Positions 1 to 16,800 of a DNA stretch of 64,000 nt are shown here, in pieces. Positions within the stretch are counted from its first letter, which is position 1, and each line of letters begins with the position of its first letter. The stretch comes from Laccaria trichodermophora. Its lineage: Eukaryota; Basidiomycota; Agaricomycetes; Agaricales; Hydnangiaceae. A model generated the notes under the pieces. The model saw nothing but the letters and a program-made list of their open reading frames with translations. It was not told where the DNA came from and did no database searches. Both the position numbers and the translations under genes were made by a program. Location: NCBI GenBank assembly GCA_018417955.1, contig JACTVC010000010.1, forward strand, positions 570,763 through 634,762, given 5' to 3'.

Positions 1-323
1 TAGATTAGACTCAAAGACCTTTACAGCTGACTGCATAATCGTAGACCAATTGTAGACCACTCCGAAATTTCTTCCAAGCGCCCTCTAAACAGCCATTTCA
101 GGTCAGCCTGCGGGTGGCGCCAGCTGCTGTTTATTGCTCCACTTTCCTCTGTAGGTATGCTCAGAAATTTGAAAACGGTCAACAGTTATGAAGTTAGCAG
201 AAACAACGCCACATAATCACGTGACGTAATATGGAGGTTGGGTTCATCCGCCTGTTTTACTCCTGCTCATCGCATTTAAACCAATATCACGCCGACGTGC
301 AAGAAAACTACACGGGTTGAGAA
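1..323. other. Upstream region of the RSC4-like gene
   Basis: I see no exon of a neighbouring gene here. The only notable signal is the E-box at 217-225. Confidence 0.5.
217..225. promoter_or_regulatory. CACGTG E-box with overlapping CRE-like half
   Basis: TCACGTGAC followed by GTAA lies about 100 bp upstream of the RSC4-like start codon. The CACGTG core is the classical site of bHLH factors such as Cbf1. The same core occurs in at least three other promoters of the window (near 4359, 21320 and 32540). Binding is inferred only. Confidence 0.4.
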
Positions 324-2496
324 ATGTCAAAGAGAGAACACCCCAGGTCGAATGGTGCGGTGGCCGTCGACGATTTACGAGTGAAACGTCGCCGAGATAC
401 AGTTGGCTCATCCTCCGACATGGATGTTACAATGTCCGACCCAGTTACGGCGGACGTCGATGTTACAGGTGGAACGGCGGTTGGGGATCCAGAAGTGGTC
501 AAAGAGCAGGGGTTGACGTTGTGGCAAACCGTGAAAGATGCAGTCAACAAGGAGTGAGTGAGCCTTCCTGCCTTATTCGACCTTTTCGCATCGCTATGAT
601 GTCGCTGACCTTTCAACTCTCTCTTTTTTCACAGGGGCCGAGCACTCTCCTTGGACTTTTTACGCAAACCTTCGAAACGCCTATATGCCGACTACTACGT
701 GATAATAAAACAACCTATTGCTCTGGATGACATCAAAAAGAAAATTGATAATGGCGGTTATGCATCCCTTGAGGAGGTCAGACAAGACTTTGAGCTCTGC
801 TTCAGCAACGCGAAACAATACAATATGAAAGATAGTCCTATTTGGAAGGACGCAAAGGAGTTGCTGGTGAGCCCTTAACCGTTGCTTGCATATACTGCCT
901 CGATTCTTACGCCTGCATCAATGTTCCCTAGAAATTGACCAACAAGACATACAACAAGCTAGCTCCAAGCAACGAGGACGGAGAGAATGGAGAGGATGAG
1001 AAGGGTAAATCAAAGGCGCCAAACCTGAATCGCTTGATCAAGTCCAGGCTTCAGAAGTTAGTCGACAAGACAGACCCATCGTATGTCTCTTTGTTGTCCT
1101 CTCGATTCTTTGGTTTATTTGCTTCTTGACAGGGGCCGTACCATGTCTACAGTCTTTATGGAATTACCCTCCAAAAAGGAGTGGGCAATCTATTACAAGG
1201 AGATCAAGAAACCACAATGCTTGGAGAATATCTTTGTACGTTAAACTTCCTGGTTCTCATACAACCTTTGGCTTGAATTCAGCTTAGAAACGCATCAAAC
1301 GAAAGGAATACGCCTCTGCCGCGGATTTCGCAGCAGACGTAGAACTGGTCTTTTCCAATGCAATGACTTTCAACCAGGAGCACACACCCATCTGGGAAGA
1401 TGCACTAGCTCTCAAGGTACATTCGTTGGTCGTATGATGATGATCCTCAATGACGGCTGACCGGTAACTCTAGAAATACTTTCACCAACTCATGGCAGAT
1501 CTACCACCTCCTTTCGCGATTCCAGAGTACACAAAACCATCAAATAAGATAAAGATAAAGCCACAGGCAACTCAGTTGGCGGCCTCGACATCAACGCTTT
1601 CTATCGCCAAGACCGAACCCGCAACTTCATCACTCCTTCTCCGTGTCCCGGCGAACACGGCCACGAAAGCACCATCACAACCTCCCGCTCCTTCCCCGAC
1701 CCTCAATTTTGCCGCTCTTCCAGCTTCAAATGCGATCACACCCGCATCATCAGTTGCAACCGTCCAACCACCTAAGGCTCCAACAAAATCTGCCACACCA
1801 CAGCCTATCGTGCCAGGGACATCATTCATAAATTCAACGGCATCTCACTATCCACATGCGGCCTATAAACCCCCAATTTCTACGTCGAGCACGCCTGTTC
1901 CAACTTCGTCAACTCCCGTCCTACGTCCGAACTCGATTCTAAATGCCCATTCGACATCGAACTCTCCTGCTCCTATACCTTTGCACCCTTCACATCAACT
2001 GAAGTCTGTCTCGCTTCGGATACAGCCTCGTGGAAGATTGTTTAACTTGGACCACCAGGACGGAGTTAAGAGCTGGGCCGTTCGACTGGTTCCAGGGGAA
2101 ACCGGCGTGGTTGTGGCAGATGTCTCTTTCCTTGGTGATCCAGAGGAGGAGAGCAGTGGTGATGAGGATGGGGATCACGATGAAAATGATGATGAGATGG
2201 AGGTGGATGTTCCCGTTAAGAATGGTCGGAAAAAAGGCAAGGGTAAAGGAAAAGCTAGAGTGACGAGAAGTTCCAAGGCATCTCCTTCGAAGGTTAAAGC
2301 GGTGAAGAAGAAGGTGGAGAAGGTGGAGAAGGTGGGGGAGGTGCAGCTCAAGGTGAACGGGCTGGTTGTGAAGGAGCAGCCTGAGCAGCCGGGTGAATGG
2401 AATGTTCATCTTCCACTTGGTTCGAATACTTTGGAGGTTGGAGAAGTTGGTGGTCTCATCTGGAAAGTGTATGTTGAGCGGCTTGGAGGTATTTAA
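324..2496 (+). CDS. RSC4-like tandem bromodomain chromatin-remodelling subunit
   Basis: Six exons (about 324-553, 635-866, 932-1080, 1133-1235, 1288-1416, 1474-2496) join in frame to about 621 residues. The first bromodomain (about residues 78-155) shows YYVIIKQPIAL and the acetyl-lysine pocket Asn in NAKQYN. The second (about 205-290) shows YYKEIKKPQCLENIF and NAMTFN. A Ser/Thr/Pro-rich linker, an acidic stretch, a Lys-rich stretch and a compact C-terminal block ending at LIWKVYVERL follow. Tandem bromodomains plus a separate C-terminal domain match Rsc4 of the RSC nucleosome remodeller, which reads acetylated histone H3 in the nucleus. Another polybromo-type subunit is possible. The start is the first ATG in frame with bromodomain 1. 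Confidence 0.85.
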
Positions 2497-2618
2497 TACT
2501 ATCACTGTACATATTGCTCTTGTTAGAGGAGACTTTAATTTCCTGATGACGAACGCCAAGCATTCGTCGGGAGATTCCGATGCTATCAGTCATCAGCGAG
2601 CTTTGTCTAAAACCTTGA

Positions 2619-4353
<1,735 letters not shown>

Positions 4354-4358
4354 ATAGG

Positions 4359-4366
4359 CACGTGAC
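4359..4366. promoter_or_regulatory. CACGTGAC E-box between MetAP2 and the hydrolase gene
   Basis: CACGTGAC lies a few bases after the MetAP2 stop codon and about 133 bp before the hydrolase ATG at 4499. It resembles the sites at 217 and 32540. Role inferred. Confidence 0.3.
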
Positions 4367-4498
4367 GTGCGGTGAAACTACATGGTAACAATTTAGTATG
4401 TCGAATGTAACTTGTACTCGTACTTGATGCCACTCTCTATTTCTGCTTTGCTGCCTTCCTGGCTATTTCATTCAAACAGCATTATTCAATACACTTCT

Positions 4499-6757
4499 AT
4501 GCCTCCTCCATCTTCTTCATTTTCGCTTGCAGACTCCCTTCTGCATTATTCTACTCCCGGCGTCGCTCCCCCGTCCTCTCGTGTCGATCCGAAGCTTAAG
4601 CTACAACCTAGAACTCCCTTGAGGATGTGGGATTATTGGAAGTTCGCCGCACTCGTCGCTTCAAAAGGTACGTTCAGTCCGATTGACACTTATCACTACA
4701 ATGACACTCATCTCATTCTCAGCGACCGAACTTACTTCGGATGTTCTTTCTCATCATATATGGGGCCCAAGGCGCAAATCCTGGGGCATAGAAATGACTA
4801 TTGTTACAAGCCTTATCCGTGGTGCTGAGCGTCATAGCTCACTTGTCGACATTGTGAGCTCTATGATCCGTCGCTGGGACCCTGACAATCTCATTTCAAA
4901 TTCCAAAGGGCACGATTCGCATGATGATGAGTATCGGTGGTCTCGTCCCCTTGCCATCAGATGCCCTCGTGACTCCTGTTACTTTTCGCGTCAGGAGGCG
5001 TCAACTCCGAGGCATCCTCGCGGAGTACGACGCTCTCGAATCAGGTTTGCGGGAGCTTTGTGGGGAATGGGTTGTGGGGAAAAAGACTTGGCAGCGCCTC
5101 CAGACAGAGTGGAAGGCGGGGAATCACTCCCACGGCCCTGGTGAACCCAAGCGGAAGGAGCGTGTTATTCTCTACATCCATGGAGGTCTGCGACTATCAT
5201 CCATCATGCATCTCTTCATCACCCAGCTGATAACCCCATTCTAGGCGCCTACTACCTTTCTAGCGCGGCCGCCCAGCGAATCATTTCGATCCCTCTCTCA
5301 AAGTACACAGATACACGTGTTTTTGGTACGTTCTCTTTAATCTACCCTTTCATCTTGTTTACTGATTCCGCTGCATAGCTTTGGATTATCGATTGGCTCC
5401 CGAAACTTGCTTCCCTGGACCCTTGCATGACGTTGTATCCGGATATTTTAGGCTCGTAGAAGACCTGCACATACCTCCAGAAAACATCATAGTATGCGGA
5501 GACAGCGCCGGAGGTGGTCTTTCTCTCGCTTTGTTGATGTATCTGAGGGATAACAGCTATGCTATGCCGTCTGGTTGCATTCTCATGTCTCCCTGGGTCG
5601 GTCAGTAATTTCTATTGCCTATGTCTTCGTGTCGTTCAACTGTTTTGTTAGATCTCACGATGAGTTGCGAATCTTGGGATTCAAACGCGCCGTATGATGT
5701 AGTTCCGTGCCCGACGCCTGAAAATCATATGAACCCCATCGCCCTCTATCTTGGAGAACACACAGAGCAATATCTTACACACCCTTATGCGAGTCCACTG
5801 TTTGGGGATCTTAAAGGACTTCCTCCGTTGCTTATACAAGCTGGCGACGCGGAAGTATTACGGGACGAGATCACATTGCTCGCACACAAGGCAACATTGG
5901 CAGGTGTTCAAGTCAGACACGAACTTTATGAAGATGCTGTACGTGTTTTCGAGTTGAGTCAGGTATTCTAACTTACAAGATTATCACAGATCCATGTTTT
6001 CCAGGCGTATCCCTTCCTTGATGCCTCCCGGCGCTCCTTCCAGTCTATGCGGGACTTTGTCCGCGATGTCTTACCTCAATATCAAAGCCGATCCCCTCAA
6101 CTTTTGTGTGCCAATGCAGAGAAGGAACTGGAGCAAGAGATTGAGAGCGATAGGGCCGTTATCGTTAGCGGAGATGGCGCCGAGTCCAACTTGGGAATGG
6201 ACGGTGTCAAAGAAAAATTTGCAAAGAAATCAGACGACTCCGATTCGACCGGAAGCGAATATGATGATGCAAGTTGGGTGCAATCGCCTGTGTGGCCTCG
6301 GAAATCTTCGTCTCGTCTCTTCACACTTGACAATGACGCTGATGCAGAACTAGAAGATTTAGAGGACCTTGCAGATCTAGATATTATTCCCGAGTTACAA
6401 CTCTCACAACCACCAGCGCTATCAGCCCCGCCTACACCACTACCGACGGATCCTTCCCTCGCTCCGGGGCTGCGTCGCATTCACTCTGCCTTTTCCGGTG
6501 TTCTCCCACACCTAGATCCAGTTCGTCCTCAACCGAGGCACCATCGAAGCTCGCATACGCTTCGAACGACAGCGAACTTTGGGATGTCAAGCGTTCAATC
6601 ACCTCCTCCTTCACCTTCCATCCGACGCAGTTTTGCTAGTGCTAGCCATCCAGACATCACATCCCTCGTTGAAAACTGGTCACACTCTGGGCCTGCCAAC
6701 CAGACGACGCTATTTACGACCCATCTTTACGCGAGTCATTCCTCGCACTTCTCATGA
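4499..6757 (+). CDS. HSL-type alpha/beta hydrolase (lipase/esterase) with long disordered tail
   Basis: Multi-exon gene of the hormone-sensitive-lipase/alpha-beta hydrolase-3 group. The oxyanion motif HGG is split by an intron (YIHGG, then AYYLSSAAAQR). It is followed by ALDYRLAPE, the nucleophile elbow GDSAGGG, the acid in LIQAGDAEVLRDE, and the catalytic His in IHVFQ after another intron. A carboxylester or acyl-lipid substrate is expected; the true substrate is unknown. About 230 residues after the catalytic domain are acidic and Ser/Pro-rich with no recognisable fold. The ATG at 4499 is preferred. An upstream in-frame ATG near 4427 would add a short hydrophobic N-terminus and cannot be excluded. 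Confidence 0.85.
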
Positions 6758-6946
6758 CAAGACTGCAAATACTTACACGCTTCTCCTACCACATTGTATA
6801 CGATACTAAATGGGGCTGCTGGCCATGACATGCAAATGTGTTTGTAAAATACATACATTATATCTCAGTAGTTATTTAAGTTAGTGGTATATTCATAATG
6901 TCGAAACATGTTCACCATTGTCGTCAGCGGGGTATAAGCATCTGCA

Positions 6947-8435
6947 TCAACCAACATAATCGCCCACATCCCGTTGGACACCCGACTGGATGTCCAAGCC
7001 CTTTCTGTAGATTTCCAGCTCTTCAATCACGTTCATTAGAGCGTTGCACTCCCAATTGCCATACAAGAAGCCTTCATAAAGCATCGTTGTCCCCAACCAC
7101 GCAATGAACACGGTGAAAAGCATGAAAATTGGGTTGATCCAGGAATGTGGAAGCCATGCCGAGCCAACGATGATTGCGAGGAGTAAGATGATACACAGAG
7201 CAAATATTACAAGCTCTTTCCTAGAGCGTTCGCGCGAGAAGCGATAGCAAGCTGTCAGTGCTTGAATCGTCGTCGCAATAGACGCATTTGAAAGCTCTTT
7301 AGAAGCTTCTGTGTTTTGGACATCACTCGCTTCGATTTGCAATGTTGCATCCAAGCCAAAGTGGTCGGAATAAGAGAAATTGTGACCAGGAACGGGGTCA
7401 GTAAGGACGACCTTGCATTCCTTTGCTTTGAGCACAGGAAATGTCTGTCCAGGTGAAGCTTGGTGTCTCTCGGGTTGCCGGTATAGAACGTAGTCGAGGC
7501 GCTTTCCCCAGCTGCCAGCTGCATACCCTTTCGCTGCAGAGTAGGAATTGAGAGGAGAATCAGCTGTGATGCCAAGTTTCGTGATGGCTTCCAGGGCGTT
7601 GGTCACGGATGTAGCGTCAGGGTTTGGGTGGGTAACCACCCATGAGTCGGTTAGAGACGCATGGTCTCGAATGACGGTCATTGGGAGTGTAGGTGGGATA
7701 CTATTAAAATCGCCAAGCTGCGTGGTGTTGAGCATTATTCCATGCACCAAAAAAATAGTACGTACAGCTATAACGTAGCGACCACGCTCTGCTGCTTGGC
7801 GCGTTAGCTTGGCGAACTCCCATGCATTTACCAGGCGATGTGCTCTATTGTATTCAGGACCGTCTTCACCACCTTTAGCGAAGAGCTGAAAGGGGAAAAG
7901 TCAACGTTGTGTAATCAAAGACCCAAAGAACATACGTGGGTATTGAATATTTGGACATGACCGAGGACGGGGTGAAGAATGGTTACGCTTGCAGCTGCTT
8001 TTCCAACAAACCAGTCGCCAGCCGCCACGTCGATAGGCGACCCATTGAGCGAATATGGGTTGACAGATGTCGTGATTATAGGGAAACGGGTGAAGATGGC
8101 AAGGCCTGCGCCAAGTGCACCGCTGACACGAGGGTAAAGACTAAGTTGGAAAATGAGGAAACATGTCAAACCTATAGAAGAACTTTGAATGAGGCAGGCG
8201 CTTGGAAACGCTCTCTAGGACATGTTCATAATCCGCAAAGACCCAGATTTCTTGAAGAGCAACAATGTCGTGATCAGAGTCCGCCAGGAAACGTGCTATA
8301 GCTTGAATGCGTTCAGTGCGGTTTTTGGCCACATACTTGAGTCCCCTGAACAAAATATTGAAAAAACAGCGCGAGATATAAAGAAAGAACAAACCAGCAA
8401 TTGAGAGACAATAAACGAATCTCTGACTCGGACAT
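6947..8435 (-). CDS. ISC1: Inositol phosphosphingolipid phospholipase C (neutral sphingomyelinase family)
   Basis: Membrane enzyme that hydrolyses inositol phosphosphingolipids to ceramide. A 41-nt first exon (8435-8395) encodes MSESEIRLLSLNCW and is joined across an intron to GLKYVAKNRTERIQAI, restoring the metal-binding Asn of the endonuclease/exonuclease/phosphatase fold. Further motifs are VALQEIWV (catalytic Glu), GDFNSIP, LDYVLYRQP and FSYSDHFGLDA (catalytic His). Two C-terminal transmembrane helices (starting near LVIFALCIILL and FMLFTVFIAWL) match the Isc1 layout. The promoter is one arm of an inverted repeat beginning at 8487. The reading frame running open through the first intron is not the true start, because it loses the Asn motif. 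Confidence 0.9.
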
Positions 8436-8464
8436 GACTTGAAGGAGAAGAAGTCACACACAAG

Positions 8465-8497
8465 TCACCATGTGAATGATGGTGTAATTACAGCCAT
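8465..8497 (-). promoter_or_regulatory. Ten-codon upstream ORF before ISC1, copied from the NXT1 start
   Basis: On the minus strand an ATG at 8497 opens MAVITPSFTW and then stops at TGA, 29 nt before the ISC1 ATG at 8435. Its first eleven bases are an inverted copy of the NXT1 start region (9253-9263). If transcribed it would act as an upstream ORF on ISC1. Translation is inferred. Confidence 0.5.
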
Positions 8498-9263
8498 GTG
8501 CAGAACATAGGGCGCGGCGCGAATTTTTTTTTTCGCCAAATAAACAAACAGATTTTTGTAGTTGTAAAGTATTGTCTATGTAGCACGCTCAAAAGTCGTC
8601 CATTCAACTTGAAATTAGATTCATTCGACGCTGATTCCAAATCTGCACACGTCGATGTGCCCATGTTCCATCGACCGCAAGAAATAACCGCTGCACCATC
8701 GGAAACGATCATCTGCGACGTTCAATACACAGCATCCACATCTCAATGTTCCCCCTTCGCCCGTTGCGTCTTTTGGGCAGCTCAGACCTTCAGGTCAAGT
8801 TTCTGGAGGATGGGGCATTATTGTAAGCTTATTGGTGCTTTATTCTGCTTGGTCAATATTTCCGGAAGAGCGGACGTGGCCATCCCATTCATGCCCTACA
8901 GCCCGTGACATGACTTAGGTGGATTGAAGGGGGCGGCAGCTTGACACATGTATACTGCATGTATATAAAGGTCAACGGGCAGACAGGGCGTACGAGAATT
9001 GAGGCTGGAGGCTGCCACGTCAACGTTGTTCTTCCAGTTTTGTCATGTACATAATTACACATTCATTCTTTCCTCGCAGTGAAAAATTATACACTGTCGG
9101 ACGCAGATTCAAAATCTGCGTCGAATGGTTCTATTTTCAAGCTGAATGGACGACTTTTGAGCGTGCTACATAGCCAATACTTTACAACTACATAAATCTG
9201 TTTGTTTATTTGGCGAAAAAAAAAAAATCGTGCCGCGCCCTATGTTCCGCACATGGCTGTAAT
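8487..9263. repeat. 777-bp inverted repeat with about 165-bp arms
   Basis: The left arm (8487-8650) and right arm (9098-9263) are reverse complements at roughly 90% or better by eye. The shared order is ATTACAGCCATGTG, GAACATAGGGCGCGGC, a poly-T run, CGCCAAATAAACAAACAGAT, TAGCACGCTCAAAAGTCGTC and CATTCGACGC. They flank a 447-bp core with no recognisable protein; a TATATAAAG sits near 8960. No matching target-site duplication is obvious. The right arm contains the NXT1 promoter and its start codon; the left arm lies directly upstream of ISC1. It may be a foldback or MITE-like element, or an inverted duplication of the NXT1 promoter. Confidence 0.85.
9100..9122. repeat. Perfect 10-bp stem, 3-nt loop palindrome at inner edge of right arm
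   Basis: GACGCAGATT, then CAA, then AATCTGCGTC, an exact hairpin. The matching place in the left arm (near 8627-8652) has a decayed version. It marks the inner end of the inverted-repeat arm. Confidence 0.7.
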
Positions 9264-9782
9264 GTCTGCGCCAACACCCAACGAGTGCGTCGTATCTCTT
9301 CGCTACACTGGCTCGCCTCACAACCTCCTCCCAGCATCGAAATCGCCACAAGGGCTGCAGATAACTTCACGCGCATATACTACGCAACTTACGACTCCGA
9401 TACACGTCTGGCGGATCTTCCCCAGTTCTACCGCCCATCATCCTCCTTGACATGGAACGGGAAGCCATTCCAAGGCGCAGACGGCCTTCGACAGCTCATA
9501 GAAACGATGCCCATGACAAAACATGAGGTCCAGTCGTTCGATTGTCATCCCATACCGGGTACACAACCGCCGTCGCTCTTAATTACTGTCTCAGGAAATG
9601 TCACCCATGGCAGGGGACCATCTGGAAATCCTCCAAATACACCAAATAGAGCGATTGATGGTCATCCCCGTGTCTTCTCTCAGACGTTCATGCTCGTTCC
9701 AGATTCTGCTGCACCCCCAACGAAGCCAGGAGAGGTGGCAAAGTACTATGTGAGCGCGGATGCTGTACGATTTGTTGGTTAG
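9253..9782 (+). CDS. NXT1: NTF2-related mRNA export factor Nxt1/p15
   Basis: Two exons, 9253-9284 and 9335-9782, with a 50-bp intron (donor GTGCGT, acceptor CCCAG), give 159 residues beginning MAVMSAPTPNDIEIATRAA. The NTF2-like fold of p15 is recognisable in NFTRIYYATYDSDTR, LPQFYRPSSSLTWNG, VQSFDCHP, ITVSGNV and FSQTFMLVP, ending YYVSADAVRFVG. p15 heterodimerises with the Mex67/NXF1 receptor at nuclear pores to carry mRNA out. The start was chosen because splicing removes an unrelated N-terminal reading frame. The start codon and the next eight bases lie inside the inverted-repeat arm, so the repeat supplies the promoter. Confidence 0.88.
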
Positions 9783-9991
9783 GAAGGTCTGTGATACATT
9801 TTTTTCGTGTTGATGGACTCGTTCAAATTAGCCTTTCAGTGAAGATTCAATCATTATATAAAGCCTTGATAAATAATGTAATGCGGCTTTGAACGGCGGT
9901 ACACATTTCCACCAAACCCCAATTACAATCGAACCCGTGGAGTAGATTATTGTAGCAACAGTAATGGACGAAACACTTAGAAGCCAGGCGC

Positions 9992-13740
<3,749 letters not shown>

Positions 13741-13811
13741 GACTAGAGGGAGTTGAGGAAGAGGAAGAATGATGACTCGACTTATGTAAGCCGAAGTCGT
13801 TCTTTCTTCAA
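13741..13811. promoter_or_regulatory. 71-bp bidirectional promoter between two DEAH helicase genes
   Basis: Only 71 bp separate the divergent start codons of the Prp22 gene (13740, minus) and the DHX57-like gene (13812, plus). Both 5' UTRs and promoters must lie here or overlap the coding regions. No clear TATA box is visible. Confidence 0.6.
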
Positions 13812-16800
13812 ATGCCCCCTCGTAAAGGCATCGTTAAATCAGGAAACGCAGGGAACTCGTCAAAACCTTCGAAGCCTTCAGATCCAGAATTGAGCTCTGC
13901 AAGCGTCCCAGCTAAGGTGGACCCACCACCACTCTTCCCCCCAGGTTCAAAGACCCCGCTCAGTCTTCTGCAGGAGAGGTTTGATTGGCAGCTCATAGTA
14001 CACCACCGCATCCACTGACGTTCATTGTGTTAGATGTCAGAAACTTGGCTGGGAGAAACCGGTTGTCGACACGGTCCGTTGGTTTTGTCATTTTGGCTTG
14101 CCTTGGCCATTTTAATCTTTTCGTAGAGAAACTACGGAGAAAGAGGGTGGTCCTTTGTGGTTACCTTGAGCAAGATCAGCAAGAAAACCTCGGAGCGGGA
14201 ACAAGTTCGCATGTCACCGCATCCACAGTACTTCAAGCCCACCGCGTTAGAGGCGCGTCATTGGGGTGCAACCTATGCTCTGTATCGTGTTCGTACAGGC
14301 ATGTTTGCGTTAATGGTGTCCCCATTTGTTTCTGAACATGTAAATTCGCTAGTTTTGCAATGGTATACAACTCGATTATGTTCTTCCCGCTGGACCTAGG
14401 GATTACTGGAAAGAATTGGCATCAGCCCACAAAACCATTCCGGAGCATCAAAACTGGATGTATGATGCCGACCCATTTGCTGCACAACAGCGAGTTGAAC
14501 AGCGACAAGCGAAAAATGCTCAAACGCAAGAAATGAAATCTTCTCAAGATTCGGATTCGCGCAAATATACACCGTCTGATGAATTTTCTCAATTACCAGA
14601 AGTCCGCATGGCTTCCGGTTTGCGTGACTTGGTGGAGAAAGCAGTGACAACGGTAAGTAATTCTTTACGTTGCAACAGTCTCTCTGACAATTCCGCTTTT
14701 TAGGGCTTTGAACTATACCCAGAGACTTCGGACACTGCGTCTACCTTACCCTCTCAAGAAGTCCTGTCAAGCATTAACAAGCAATTAGGCCATCTTGGTT
14801 TCAACTCGAGACAAATACGAGACGCTTTCACATTCCTTTCGACAGCCTCACCACTGATCTCAGAACTCTTCAAATCTCTTAGTCCTCTTGAAGCGTCCAT
14901 TGAATACCTTATTCTCCGGGTACCTGAATGCGATCTCCCAACTAGGTTCCTTCCAAGCAACAACTCATCAAATCCCTTCATTACTTCAGCACACTCGGGA
15001 GCGGAGGATCTGAAAAAGCGTTGGATTGAGGAGAAGGCGGTGAAAGAGGCAGGATGGCCACTTCACGCCATTAAGGACTGTACATCAAATCTGGAGGTTG
15101 CTCACAATTGGGATTTACTGCTGGTCACGCTTGGTAAAAGGCTTATTGATCAAGAATTTGACCCATCTCTGGTAGTAGACGGAACGAAACCTTACGCCAT
15201 CGACCCGAATGAGTACGAAGCGCTCGGCGCCTACCTTGAGGACCCGAATCACATTGTTTTGCCGTTGTTTACCGCACCAATCCAAGTTCACATTTTCCTT
15301 GCCCCGGATGGAGATTTTCCTCGCCCAGGTTATACACCAATATATCTCACATCAACTTCGATACCACCGTACATTCGTCTTCACCTTCTCTCGAGGCTGC
15401 TTCTAGCATTAGAATCCGACTTGCAACCAGAAGAGGGACTTTTTATGGCCATTATGAGGATTTTGGAGGATGAATGGGATACCATGGAGAATAACGGTCC
15501 ACCAGATATATCTACCGTGTTGAGGAATATCCTTCCTCGTGATTCAAACTCGATTTCTGATCCCTCAGTTGTCTCCCCTCACCCAGATATAACACCTAGT
15601 GGCAAGAGAGAAAAGGGGGTGATAGAACATCGCCGCCACAACCCACATATAAATAATCGAATGAAACATGACCTTGAAGTCCTTCAAGCAAGTGATAAGG
15701 TACCGATCCTAGAATATACATTCTCTCATTAAATTCTCACGTGTCTCTATCCAGTATGCACCAATACTGGCCACGAGAAAGCGGCTGCCTGCGTTTGCGG
15801 CCAGAGATCAAATTTTGGAACATCTGGAATCGAGCCAGGTTGTGATTGTTGTGGGCGAAACGGGTTTGTGGTTAATGGACGTTCTTATGTCATTATTACT
15901 GAGTCGAAAACAGGCTGCGGGAAAACGACACAGAGTAAGGGCATTGATCCATCTTTGGAATGTGGCTGAACAAGGACATTAAGTTCCCCAATTTATCTTG
16001 GACTCCCTTATACTTTCCAACAGGGGCGGAGAGGCATCGATCGTCGTAACTCAACCACGCAGAATATCTGCTATCTCTGTAGCTGCACGCGTTTCATATG
16101 AGCGCCTCAAGGACGGTTGTGTCGGTTATGCAGTTCGCGGGGAGAGCAAACAGAACAAGAGAACGAAGCTGTTGTTTTGTACAACTGGTGTCGTTCTGCG
16201 ACGCTTGAGCTCGGGGGACAGCTTACAAGATGTCACCCACATTATTGTCGATGAGGTATAGCCCAAGAGTTCCACCCTAAAAGATTTGCTTTTTCTGATT
16301 CGTCTGTGGCAGGTTCACGAGCGTTCGTTGGACGGAGATTTCCTACTCCTCGAGTTGAAGGAGCTGCTTAAAACCCATCCAAGGCTCAAGGTCATTCTGA
16401 TGTCAGCAACCATCAATCACGAGACGTTTGTGCGATATTTCAATGACGCTCCCCTCTTGACCATCCCTGGCTTCACCCATCCAATTAAAGATCTGTGTGT
16501 ACTCTCTAAAGCTCAATTTTTACATCTAACATCATTCCAGCTATTTGGAGGACATCGTTTCCTTAATCTCATATAGGCCTTCTTCCGTCAAACAGAGCAA
16601 GAAAACCGATGCTGGGGATGCTTTGCGCGATGAACTAAGATCACTTGGGTTAGATGAAGAAAATATCAATGTAGTACAAAACATCAGCAAAACGGAACGT
16701 TTGGACTACCAGGTAAAATCATTGTTTTCCAGCGGCCTCTGCATCCTGATAGTTGGTTACAGTTGATTGCAGCACTCGTGGACCACATCAGATCTACTGA

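Noticed and set aside
1990..2559. 189-codon frame antisense to the RSC4-like gene
   Set aside because: Shadow of the coding strand: His/Leu-rich translation opposite a Lys/Glu-rich exon.
8498..8908. 136-codon plus-strand frame across the inverted repeat
   Set aside because: TTG or similar start inside the repeat arm, poly-T coded Phe run, no family. Likely chance.
8487..9263. Autonomous DNA transposon
   Set aside because: The 447-bp core has no transposase-like frame, and no matching target-site duplication is visible outside the arms.
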